From CBDDHT01 sp965228615 (GTDB taxonomy: Bacteria > Pseudomonadota > Alphaproteobacteria > Rhizobiales > Methyloligellaceae): a stretch of 64,000 bases of DNA. The translations under genes and the position numbers were made by a program. Positions 26,598 through 33,673 of this stretch are shown here, piece by piece (the stretch's first letter is position 1; each line of letters opens with the position of its first letter). The stretch lies in contig CBDDHT010000004.1 in the NCBI GenBank assembly GCA_965228615.1, positions 1,736,001 to 1,800,000 of the forward strand, given 5' to 3'. The notes beneath the pieces are model-generated. The model made no database searches. It saw nothing but the letters and a program-made list of their open reading frames with translations, and had not been told where the DNA came from.

Positions 26598-27203
26598 CAA
26601 AACATACACGCGAATTTCACAGTGGCAATAATTGCTTGCTGGAAGGGGCATAGAGAGCAATTTGCAATATCGATTGGGCTTAAGTATTTCTGTTTACAAA
26701 CTGAGGTCGAAACTTCTTTTCCAAGCATTTTCATTTGGGTGATTGTGAGTCTGCAGTTCGATAGACGATAAAATTTGGCTGAAAGAGCGTATTCCCACGT
26801 AGGGGTCCGGGAGTTTATCAAGCTTTGCCATGACAAACGAATAGCCCGATCAGCAAGAACTCCATTAACTCAATATGTCGGTGCATGATCCGGGAAGTTA
26901 CGGTCCGCAGTTTCACTGCCCCGGCACAGTGCAATTGTATCGACGCAGTTAAGAAACTCGCGCCGTTCTGGTTCGTTTGTTCGATTGTGCGCTTGGACCG
27001 GACTGCGCACACAATGCAACACTGCTCATACCGCCTGGCAACATTTTGAAGGGGCCTCACAATTGCGAACAGGGACATTGCAGTTCAGTTAGTCTGCGCC
27101 GCCATGCGCGCATCCGTTATGCAGTTGCCGTCGGTATCGTTTGAGCTGCTTCCAGAGCGGAGTCCGTGGGCGGTGGCCTTTTCGAACCACGATGTCTGAG
27201 ATG
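26598..27203. other. Intergenic stretch, no gene recognised
   Basis: About 600 bp, relatively AT-rich, between the caspase-like gene and the second IS. Short open frames exist on both strands, but none has a convincing start or a recognisable product. It may be remnants of acquired DNA. Confidence 0.5.
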
Positions 27204-27207
27204 GGTC

Positions 27208-28865
27208 TTGGGCGTGTAGAAACTCGTCGTCATGTCCAGTTGGGAGCGACCGTTTCGTTGTTGAGCCGGATTTTGCGCAATTCGAAGCACATCGACGACC
27301 GGAAGGCCGTGAGAGCGGTCCAAGCGTTCACCAGAGCGCATTTTGATGAGATCAGACAGAGAGACTGCCGGATCGCGGCGATCAGCGACTTGGCTCCGAT
27401 GATGTTCATGACACGGGTGAGATTGTAGGCCAGCACGGCAAGGGACATCTCGGTCTTCACGTTCTTCAATCGCTTCATCAGGAAGTGCGTCGCCCCCATG
27501 CGCGACTTGATCGTCCCGAACGGATGTTCGACGGTCTCGCGACGCACGCGCATCGCTTGAGGGTTCTCATCCAGGCGGCGCTGCACCTCTTCAAGGACGT
27601 CTTCGTGTTCCCAACGACTGACCTGACGCTGGCGCGCGTTTGTACAGCGATCCTTGAGCTCGCAAATCGCGCAAGCCTTGGTCGTGTATCGCCGCATGTT
27701 GAGACCACCCGTCTCCCTTTTGTGAGATGTGAATGGCAGAGCCTCACCCGCCGGACAGAGATAGGCGTCCTGATCGGGGAGGTAACGGAAATCGGCCTTG
27801 ACGAAGAGGCCGCGAGCCCTCCCACCCGACGTCTGCGGTTTGGGCAGCGTAACGCCCACGCCGGCCCGCTCACACTCCAGGATCTGCTCCGAGGAGAAAT
27901 AACCACGGTCTGCCACCACATCGAGTTCCTCGACGTCCAGCACCACCATGGCCTGTTGTGACATCGGCACGAGTTGCAATCGGTCCGATCCGCTCGTCGT
28001 CACGTCGTGAGCAACAATCAGATGGTGCTCGGTATCGACCGCCGTCTGGACATTGTAGCCGACAACGCCTGAACCGCGCCCGCTCGTCGCCATGGAACGG
28101 GCGTCTGGGTCCGTTAGGGAGATCTGCTCGTCTGCTGCCTCGAGCATCTGGCATTCGAGCTCTTCCAGGCGCTGCATCTCGTGCCCGAGCTTGGCAATCT
28201 TCTCCTTCAGCCGTGTCGTGCGCATAGCAATGGCTTCGCTCGGCTCCTGGCGATCCGCACTATCGAGCTGATGCATATAGCGAGCGACGCTCTCCTCGAT
28301 CTGCGCCATGCGTCGCTTCATCTTGGCTTTGGTGTAGTTCCGGTCACGGTTGTTCACCGCCTTGAACTTGGAGCCATCGATCGCAACACTGGCTCCCGCC
28401 AGCAGGCCGATCTCTCTGCACAGCTCAACAAACCGCGTGCACACTTTGCGGATCGCAGGCCCATTGTCCTTGCGGAAGTCGGCAATGGTCTTGTGGTCGG
28501 GCACAAGGCGGCCCATCAGCCACATCACCTCAACGTTGCGGCCTGCCTCGCGTTCAAGCCGGCGGCTCGACTGCACCGCGTTCAGATAACCATAGACGTA
28601 AAGCTTCAGGAGAACCGAGGGGTGATAAGACGGCCGGCCCGTCGCTCTTGGATCAACACGGCAAAAACCGAGAGCACCGAGATCCAGCCCATCAATGAAG
28701 ACATCAATCACCCGGACCGGGTTGTTCTCATCGATCCAGTCCTCAAGGCATTCCGGGAAAAGTGTCACCTGGTCCCGATCAGCACCCTCGACAAATCGCT
28801 TCATCCGACCCTCCAGACCGAATCATGGGAGAATCGTAGCAGCCACCACGTTTTTACACACCCAG
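27208..28865. mobile_element. Complete IS1182-family insertion sequence, 1,658 bp, with 4-bp target duplication
   Basis: Imperfect terminal inverted repeats: the left end TTGGGCGTGTAGAAACTCGT aligns with the right end read on the opposite strand, CTGGGTGTGTAAAAACGTGG. Both ends are flanked by a direct GGTC (27204-27207 and 28866-28869). It carries a single transposase gene on the minus strand. Confidence 0.88.
27230..28804 (-). CDS. IS1182-family transposase
   Basis: A 524-residue protein. Typical N-terminus (RPSYHPSVLLKLYVYGYLNA, EREAGRNVEVMWLMGRLVPD, HKTIADFRKDNGPAIRKV). The DDE motifs are VAIDGSKFKAVNNRDRN, VVADRGYFSSEQILECE and VEHPFGTIKSRMGATHFLMK. A central coiled coil (KIAKLGHEMQRLEELE) and a Cys cluster (CAICELKDRC) are present. 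The last about 45 residues run to the left inverted repeat. Intact. Confidence 0.93.
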   Translation of the reverse strand: MKRFVEGADRDQVTLFPECLEDWIDENNPVRVIDVFIDGLDLGALGFCRVDPRATGRPSYHPSVLLKLYVYGYLNAVQSSRRLEREAGRNVEVMWLMGRLVPDHKTIADFRKDNGPAIRKVCTRFVELCREIGLLAGASVAIDGSKFKAVNNRDRNYTKAKMKRRMAQIEESVARYMHQLDSADRQEPSEAIAMRTTRLKEKIAKLGHEMQRLEELECQMLEAADEQISLTDPDARSMATSGRGSGVVGYNVQTAVDTEHHLIVAHDVTTSGSDRLQLVPMSQQAMVVLDVEELDVVADRGYFSSEQILECERAGVGVTLPKPQTSGGRARGLFVKADFRYLPDQDAYLCPAGEALPFTSHKRETGGLNMRRYTTKACAICELKDRCTNARQRQVSRWEHEDVLEEVQRRLDENPQAMRVRRETVEHPFGTIKSRMGATHFLMKRLKNVKTEMSLAVLAYNLTRVMNIIGAKSLIAAIRQSLCLISSKCALVNAWTALTAFRSSMCFELRKIRLNNETVAPNWT

Positions 28866-28869
28866 GGTC

Positions 28870-29341
28870 AAACTCGGCCTTTCCGCGGATCCGCCAATGA
28901 CGGCTGATTCCTGACGCAAGCGGACGAAGTTCGAACCGTTGACCGCTCAGATCGTCGGAGCGGTCAGGGGTCTCCGGACAGCATCTGGTCTCAGAAGTGC
29001 CGATGGCTGCCATCGCCGGGACTATGACAGCCCACTACAAATTCCGATAGAAACTGCGACGCCGCACGCACGCACATCCCGCGAATTCTTGCCTTGGCGT
29101 TGCTCGAACGCCGGAGCAGGTGGAGCAACAGCCCCGTGTCGCGCTAGGCGTCCGAGAATGATCACACATGCCGCTATTCTTCGAGATGCGGACAAATCTC
29201 CAAGGTCAGACGCTCGGACAAGCCTTTGTGCCGATCAGCTCACTGTCCCGATTCAACGAAACTTTGCATTTTTGAGCGTGGATGCTGCAATCTCATCGTG
29301 TAGCCGGGAACCGCGAATGCAACTTCGGAAAACTATGAGAC
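28870..29341. other. Intergenic stretch with degenerate repeat, no gene recognised
   Basis: About 470 bp between the IS and the DmdA-like gene. Around 28965-29010 it has a weak match to the intergenic repeat at 19072 (CTCAGAAGTGCC). A frame of 136 codons here has an Arg/Ser/Ala-rich composition without any recognisable fold and is not accepted as a gene. Confidence 0.5.
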
Positions 29342-30496
29342 ATGAATAACGCAGACGAGATTGGATTCGGCACCCAGATCCGCAAATCCCCTTATTTCGA
29401 CGCGACGGTGCAGTGGGGCGCACAGAAATTCTCCGTCTACAATCACATGTACATCCCTCGCGATTTCGGCGACCCGGTCCAGAACTACTGGAACCTGGTG
29501 AACGACGCGATCCTGTGCGACGTGGCGGCAGAACGGCAGGTCGAGATCACCGGCCCGGACGCGGCCGCCTTTGCACAGCTTCTGAGCCCACGGGACTTAT
29601 CCCGGATGCAGATCGGTCAGTGCAAGTATGTCCTGCTGACAAATGCCGAAGGCGGAATTCTCAACGATCCGATCCTGCTGAGGCTTGGCGAGAACCATTT
29701 CTGGTTCTCTTTGGCCGATAGCGACGTGCTCCTCTGGGCCCAGGGGGTCGCTTTCCATTCCGGATTGGATGTGACCATTCACGAGCCCGACGTTTCTCCC
29801 CTGCAACTACAGGGACCAAAATCGAGGCAGGTGATGCAGGCGCTATTTGGGGAGGCGATTGCGGACTTGCGGTATTTTCGCTTTCAGGAATTCGAAATCG
29901 GCGGCATTCCGCTCGTTGTCTCCCGTACCGGTTGGTCCAGTGAGTTGGGCTACGAACTTTATTTGCGTGACGGTTCGCGTGGGTCTGAATTGTGGGAACG
30001 TATCATGGCGGCAGGAACGCCTTACGGTCTGGCGCCCGGTCACACCTCGTCGATCCGCCGGATCGAAGGTGCCATGCTGTCTTACCATGCAGACATGGAC
30101 ATTGAGACGAACCCCTACGAACTCGGCCTGGAACGACTCGTCGACCTGGATATGGATGCGCGATTTGTCGGCAAGGAAGCCTTGCAGCGCATTCGTGCCG
30201 AAGGGGTCTCCCGAAAACAGATCGGCTTGCAGATCGAGGGCAAGCCGTTGCCTTGCCCGAACACGAGCTTCTGGCCGCTTCGCAAGGATGGAGAGACCGT
30301 CGGAAAGGTAACCTCGGCGGTTTATTCGCCACGCCTGAAAAACAACATCGCCCTGGCGATGGCGACAGTGGGGCATACGGCTCTGGGAACGGAGCTGCAA
30401 GTCCAGACCCCGACCGAAACATTGGCAGCCGAGATCGTTGAAAAGCCATTCTTCGACCCGAAAAAGACGATCGCCACCGGCGCCCATGGTGCATGA
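29342..30496 (+). CDS. GcvT-superfamily methyltransferase, DmdA-like
   Basis: A 384-residue protein. It follows the dimethylsulfoniopropionate demethylase DmdA pattern closely: FSVYNHMYIPRDFGDP, CDVAAERQVEITGPDAAAFA, LSPRDLSRMQIGQCKYVLLT, FWFSLADSDVLLWAQG, and EPDVSPLQLQGPK. The later GWSSELGYELYL and GKEALQRIRAEG are general GcvT features. DmdA moves a methyl group from DMSP to tetrahydrofolate. DmdA-like paralogues act on other methylated compounds, so DMSP as substrate is not assured. A THF-dependent demethylase next to corrinoid modules fits a C1-rich physiology. No neighbouring DMSP-pathway genes are visible. Confidence 0.8.
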   Translation: MNNADEIGFGTQIRKSPYFDATVQWGAQKFSVYNHMYIPRDFGDPVQNYWNLVNDAILCDVAAERQVEITGPDAAAFAQLLSPRDLSRMQIGQCKYVLLTNAEGGILNDPILLRLGENHFWFSLADSDVLLWAQGVAFHSGLDVTIHEPDVSPLQLQGPKSRQVMQALFGEAIADLRYFRFQEFEIGGIPLVVSRTGWSSELGYELYLRDGSRGSELWERIMAAGTPYGLAPGHTSSIRRIEGAMLSYHADMDIETNPYELGLERLVDLDMDARFVGKEALQRIRAEGVSRKQIGLQIEGKPLPCPNTSFWPLRKDGETVGKVTSAVYSPRLKNNIALAMATVGHTALGTELQVQTPTETLAAEIVEKPFFDPKKTIATGAHGA

Positions 30497-30572
30497 GGCT
30501 GCCGGCGGGTTTCAGATTACACCTGCGGCTTCCATCTTGTTCGATCTGATCTTCGAGGGATCCAACTAAAAT

Positions 30573-31011
30573 CCTGAATTGGAAGCCGCTCGTGTCGCCG
30601 CGGCAAAAGCACGTGCGAACGAGAATGCGCGCGATATCTCTCCAACAGCCTGCAAAACCAGGCTTGATGTAATTTCCAAGACATGGGCCATCTATTTCAA
30701 GGTTGGGAGTTCCGCGCTCGACAAGGAAAGCGAGCATATTCTCAACAGTCTAGCCGGCATCGCCAGTCGCTGCCCGACCGTCAGGATGGAGGTTTCCGGT
30801 CATACGGATTCAACGGGGCGGAATGCGGCTAACCAGAAGCTTTCCCTCCAGCGCGCACGCGGTTGCCGATTATCTTATCGGCAAAGGTATCTTGGCAGGC
30901 CGCCTTCAGACCTACGGTTTCGGAGATGCCCGCCCCGTCGCGCCCAACGATACGCCTGCCAACAAAGCGAAGGACCGGCGGATCGAGTTCAGGGTAACGG
31001 CCACGAGATAG
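30573..31011 (+). pseudogene. OmpA-like C-terminal domain remnant, frameshifted and 5'-truncated
   Basis: The upstream frame reads through an Ala/Glu-rich helix into IYFKVGSSALDKESEHILNS and RMEVSGHTDSTGRNAANQKL, the first half of an OmpA peptidoglycan-binding domain, up to about 30855. The second half (AVADYLIGKGILAGRLQTYG, FGDARPVAPND, KDRRIEFRV) continues in another frame to 31011. A 2-bp loss in a CG-rich run near 30860 would explain the shift. Stops precede the region, so the rest of the original protein is missing. Confidence 0.75.
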
Positions 31012-31121
31012 CGGACAGCCGGTCACGGCGTCGTGCCTGTCAGCTCATAGCTTGTAAACGATCGTTGGATAGACTGCAGAGTTCATTACTCACCGAAGAG
31101 CAGCCTGAGCCGCGTGGACAA

Positions 31122-31550
31122 ATGCGCTATAGCGCCAAGAAAATCTGCAAATACACCCTGGCGTCCGTGGCGGCGGTAGCATTCGTATTACATGGCTTCT
31201 GGGATCAGGATGACTCGTCGGCACGCTCGAAAAACCTGTCCAAGCAAACGACCGTGGGTGAGCCGCTCGTACTGCATCTCGAAGGCAAACCGAAGATGGG
31301 TTATGGGTGGCGGATCAACGCAAAGAAGAGCCGCGGTTTGGATTTGATCAAGGTCGACCGCATGGGCTGGACGTTTTCGAACGAACGCCCTGGATCGGGA
31401 AGTTTCACCAAACCGGGGACGTTGCGCTATGCCGTACACCCGCAACAAGCCGGATCGGCACTGATCGTCTTCGAGTATTTTCGAAAAGAGTCGAACGCAT
31501 CGCCGTCTGCCAGCTGGCAATACGCGATTGATATCCGGCCGAGACGCTAA
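31122..31550 (+). CDS. Chagasin-like cysteine-protease inhibitor (I42 family)
   Basis: A 142-residue protein with an N-terminal hydrophobic segment (YTLASVAAVAFVLHGFW), probably a signal or anchor, followed by an I42-type beta sandwich. The inhibitory loops are recognisable in position: LEGKPKMGYGWRI stands for the NPTTGF loop, and VFEYFRKES ends the domain where RPW usually lies. Key residues are thus diverged, and inhibition is uncertain. The start is taken at the ATG before RYSAKKIC, since the longer frame runs through the broken OmpA remnant. A hairpin follows the stop directly. Confidence 0.7.
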   Translation: MRYSAKKICKYTLASVAAVAFVLHGFWDQDDSSARSKNLSKQTTVGEPLVLHLEGKPKMGYGWRINAKKSRGLDLIKVDRMGWTFSNERPGSGSFTKPGTLRYAVHPQQAGSALIVFEYFRKESNASPSASWQYAIDIRPRR

Positions 31551-31551
31551 A

Positions 31552-31595
31552 GCTCTTTCAGCAAAAGTTGATCGACTTTTGCGCCAGCAAAGAGC
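31552..31595. terminator. Hairpin between convergent genes
   Basis: Outer arms GCTCTTT/AAAGAGC enclose GCAAAAGT-TGATCG-ACTTTTGC, directly after the stop of the inhibitor gene and before the convergent hydrolase. There is no clear T-run, so termination strength is uncertain. The TTGATCGAC core recalls common alphaproteobacterial intergenic repeats and resembles sequence near 63.7-63.8 kb. Confidence 0.5.
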
Positions 31596-31609
31596 GTCAA
31601 ATCAACGAC

Positions 31610-32458
31610 CTAGAGCATCCCCTCCAACCAGCCGACAATCTTTTCGACCACCTGATTCTCGATTCCAAGAAAGCCATGGGGCGAACGGCCCTTGCAATGA
31701 CCGCTGGTCGCCTTGCGGCTGTTTACGACGATCAAGTCTGCTCTGGTTACCTTGCTCTTCATCGCGCGGACAACCGGTATCACATCTTTCAGGAGAGTCG
31801 CATGACAGGCGTCGCCCTCGTTGTGAACGAACAGCACCGGGATCCTGATACGACCCAGCGGTAGGGCCTTGATCGAACGCCCCTTGGCATTGTCCTTCAC
31901 AACGGATGACGTCAGGACTGCGGCCGAAACGGTGCCCTTCGCCCCCCTCAACGCAAGATTGGCGGCCGATACACTGCCCCGACTGTTCCCAATGACGACT
32001 ACGGGTTTGCGATTCAGCCGGTACAACCTTGCCGCAACACGCGCCAGATCGTCGCCATGTTCGACCGAAACTCGGAATCCGCCCAGCAAACCGGTTTTGT
32101 TTCTGCGGTCCAATGGCGCATCGACGAGTGCGGTGAGATATCCCCTGTCAGCAAAAAGCTGACGTGCGCGAACCAGAAAGTTGCCTTTCATGGCATTGAT
32201 CTCGCCGCTTCTCGACAATTTCACGACACCCCGTCCACCGGCGAGCAGAATGAGATTGGCCTTGGCCGTCGACGGATCGCCTGTCAGCAAGGTCCGAAAT
32301 TCGGCGCCGCTCGACGCCTTGATCTGTAACAGCTCTTCGGCCGAACCGGCATCCGGAGCGCCGATCGGCAACAGCAACAGAAGACACGCAAACCACGCCG
32401 ACCAGGCTGTACGATCTGGCCTTGTCGCGATCACGTATGAATGCAACGGGAAAGACAT
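31610..32458 (-). CDS. Secreted alpha/beta-hydrolase-fold protein
   Basis: About 282 residues from MSFPLHSYVIATRP. A signal peptide or anchor (SAWFACLLLLLPIG) leads into an alpha/beta-hydrolase fold. The nucleophile elbow is VVVIGNSRGSVSAAN (Ser); an oxyanion-side LILLAGGRGV, an acidic IPVLFVHNEGDACH, and a late His in SGHCKGRSPHGF complete a plausible triad. Extra upstream codons exist in frame from 32557, but they run into the next gene. It lies 2 nt after the PH-like membrane protein gene. The substrate is unknown. Confidence 0.7.
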   Translation of the reverse strand: MSFPLHSYVIATRPDRTAWSAWFACLLLLLPIGAPDAGSAEELLQIKASSGAEFRTLLTGDPSTAKANLILLAGGRGVVKLSRSGEINAMKGNFLVRARQLFADRGYLTALVDAPLDRRNKTGLLGGFRVSVEHGDDLARVAARLYRLNRKPVVVIGNSRGSVSAANLALRGAKGTVSAAVLTSSVVKDNAKGRSIKALPLGRIRIPVLFVHNEGDACHATLLKDVIPVVRAMKSKVTRADLIVVNSRKATSGHCKGRSPHGFLGIENQVVEKIVGWLEGML

Positions 32459-32459
32459 T

Positions 32460-33020
32460 CTAAGCAAAGAATTCGGCTGGAGGATCTTGCGGGTCGAAGT
32501 CGTTCTGGCCGCCGCGTCGGATCTGCCGCCAAACAAACGGGATGATGCCAGCGACAACCAACAAACCGAACATCAAGTCGAACGCCAGCGGCGGTGCGCC
32601 CAGAATAGCCAATAGAAGAAACACACCTACGGTGCCCAAAACAGCAAGCAGCACAATCCAAATGTACCACATGGTCGTACTGCCGGAGAGAAAGCGGGCT
32701 TGCGGTGCCGCAGCAGCGATGCGCTTGCAGAGCTCTCGAACAAAGGGCCGATATGTCGACGTTCGATCTTCAAGGTCTCCGAGCCCATCGAAACTATGCG
32801 TCCTGATCCTCAATGGTTTGCCGGAACGCCGCTTCAATTTGCATTGCCCCTGCGTTTCACCTTCCGCCGCATAGGTGATCAGTTCGACACGCGTAACATC
32901 AGCATATGCGATATGTCCGTTTGTCCGACCCGCCTGCCAGTACAAACCATCGTCCCCAAGACGGTACGAGTATGTGGCGCCAAGCGTGCCGGGCCGCACC
33001 TCATGCACGATATCGGTCAT
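32460..33020 (-). CDS. Hypothetical membrane protein with two C-terminal helices
   Basis: A 186-residue protein. The first 120 residues are a beta-rich soluble domain that resembles bacterial PH-like regions (SYRLGDDGLYWQAGRTNGHI, VELITYAAEG). Two transmembrane helices follow (WYIWIVLLAVLGTVGVFLLL and LMFGLLVVAGIIPFVW). The overlap with the GFA gene (4 nt) and adjacency to the hydrolase suggest one operon. No known family was named with certainty. Confidence 0.65.
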   Translation of the reverse strand: MTDIVHEVRPGTLGATYSYRLGDDGLYWQAGRTNGHIAYADVTRVELITYAAEGETQGQCKLKRRSGKPLRIRTHSFDGLGDLEDRTSTYRPFVRELCKRIAAAAPQARFLSGSTTMWYIWIVLLAVLGTVGVFLLLAILGAPPLAFDLMFGLLVVAGIIPFVWRQIRRGGQNDFDPQDPPAEFFA

Positions 33021-33430
33021 TCCTCTCGCTCCGATGGCGGCGGTCCTTTCTCATAATGAGGAACACCGGCCGGTATCGTCTCCCATGATGCCTTCGAGCC
33101 GACATAAATGTGCATGCCGATCGACACATCCGGATCGCCGTCGACACATCCAAGCGTCACACCCATGACTTTATCATGATAAGTGCCAACCAGTGTCGAT
33201 CCGCACCTGCTACAGAACCTTAGCCCCGCACCTCCCCTGGACGCATAGCTCGTGAGAAACTCTTCACCGGCCGTCCACGAGAAGTCCTCCGGATCGACCA
33301 GCGCGAACGCGGAGGCCTGTGCGCTGAAGGCCTTCCGGCACATTGAACAATGGCACGACCGCGCGTCATGGAGTTTGCCGTCGATTTGATAGCTGACGGA
33401 GCCACAGAAACATGTCCCTGTTATCGTCAT
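33017..33430 (-). CDS. GFA (glutathione-dependent formaldehyde-activating-like) domain protein
   Basis: A 137-residue protein with the zinc Cys pattern of the GFA/CENP-V fold: GTCFCGSVSYQIDG, SCHCSMCRKAFSA and RFCSRCGSTLVG. The name reflects one characterised member; most relatives have unknown substrates, so a role in formaldehyde handling is only a possibility here, though methyl-transfer genes are nearby. It is first of a three-gene minus-strand group, with start at 33430. Confidence 0.85.
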   Translation of the reverse strand: MTITGTCFCGSVSYQIDGKLHDARSCHCSMCRKAFSAQASAFALVDPEDFSWTAGEEFLTSYASRGGAGLRFCSRCGSTLVGTYHDKVMGVTLGCVDGDPDVSIGMHIYVGSKASWETIPAGVPHYEKGPPPSEREE

Positions 33431-33621
33431 TCTTTGGCCGTCTCCCGGTGGCGTGCGTCCAATCGCTTTGGAGATAACTCCAACGATCCAGTGCTATCGG
33501 ATGTTTCGAGCGAGCCAATCCCGGATCGAATGTTATGGCTAACGACGAAATCACTCAGGTGCAATTCCAGGCAAGCGTGGCACCGACAGGCAACTTTCCG
33601 GAAACAAACCCTATGAGACGG

Positions 33622-33657
33622 CAACAAAAGACCCGCTCCAGCAAGTGGAGCGGGTCT
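33622..33657 (-). terminator. Rho-independent terminator of aioBA
   Basis: On the minus strand: AGACCCGCTCCA, loop CTTGC, TGGAGCGGGTCT, then TTTTGTTG. It lies 17 nt past the aioA stop. A 12-bp perfect stem with a T-rich tail is a textbook intrinsic terminator. Confidence 0.85.
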
Positions 33658-33673
33658 CGACAATACGCTCTGT

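Noticed and set aside
26818..27078. 86-codon open frame on the minus strand between caspase-like gene and IS
   Set aside because: No ribosome-binding site, no recognisable domain, and located in AT-rich flanking DNA.
23452..28869. Composite transposon carrying the caspase-like gene
   Set aside because: The two ISs differ in transposase and terminal repeats, and each has its own target duplication (TGCC and GGTC). They inserted independently.
28939..29349. 136-codon open frame before the DmdA-like gene
   Set aside because: Arg/Ser/Ala-rich, no start site, overlaps a degenerate intergenic repeat and the next gene's start.
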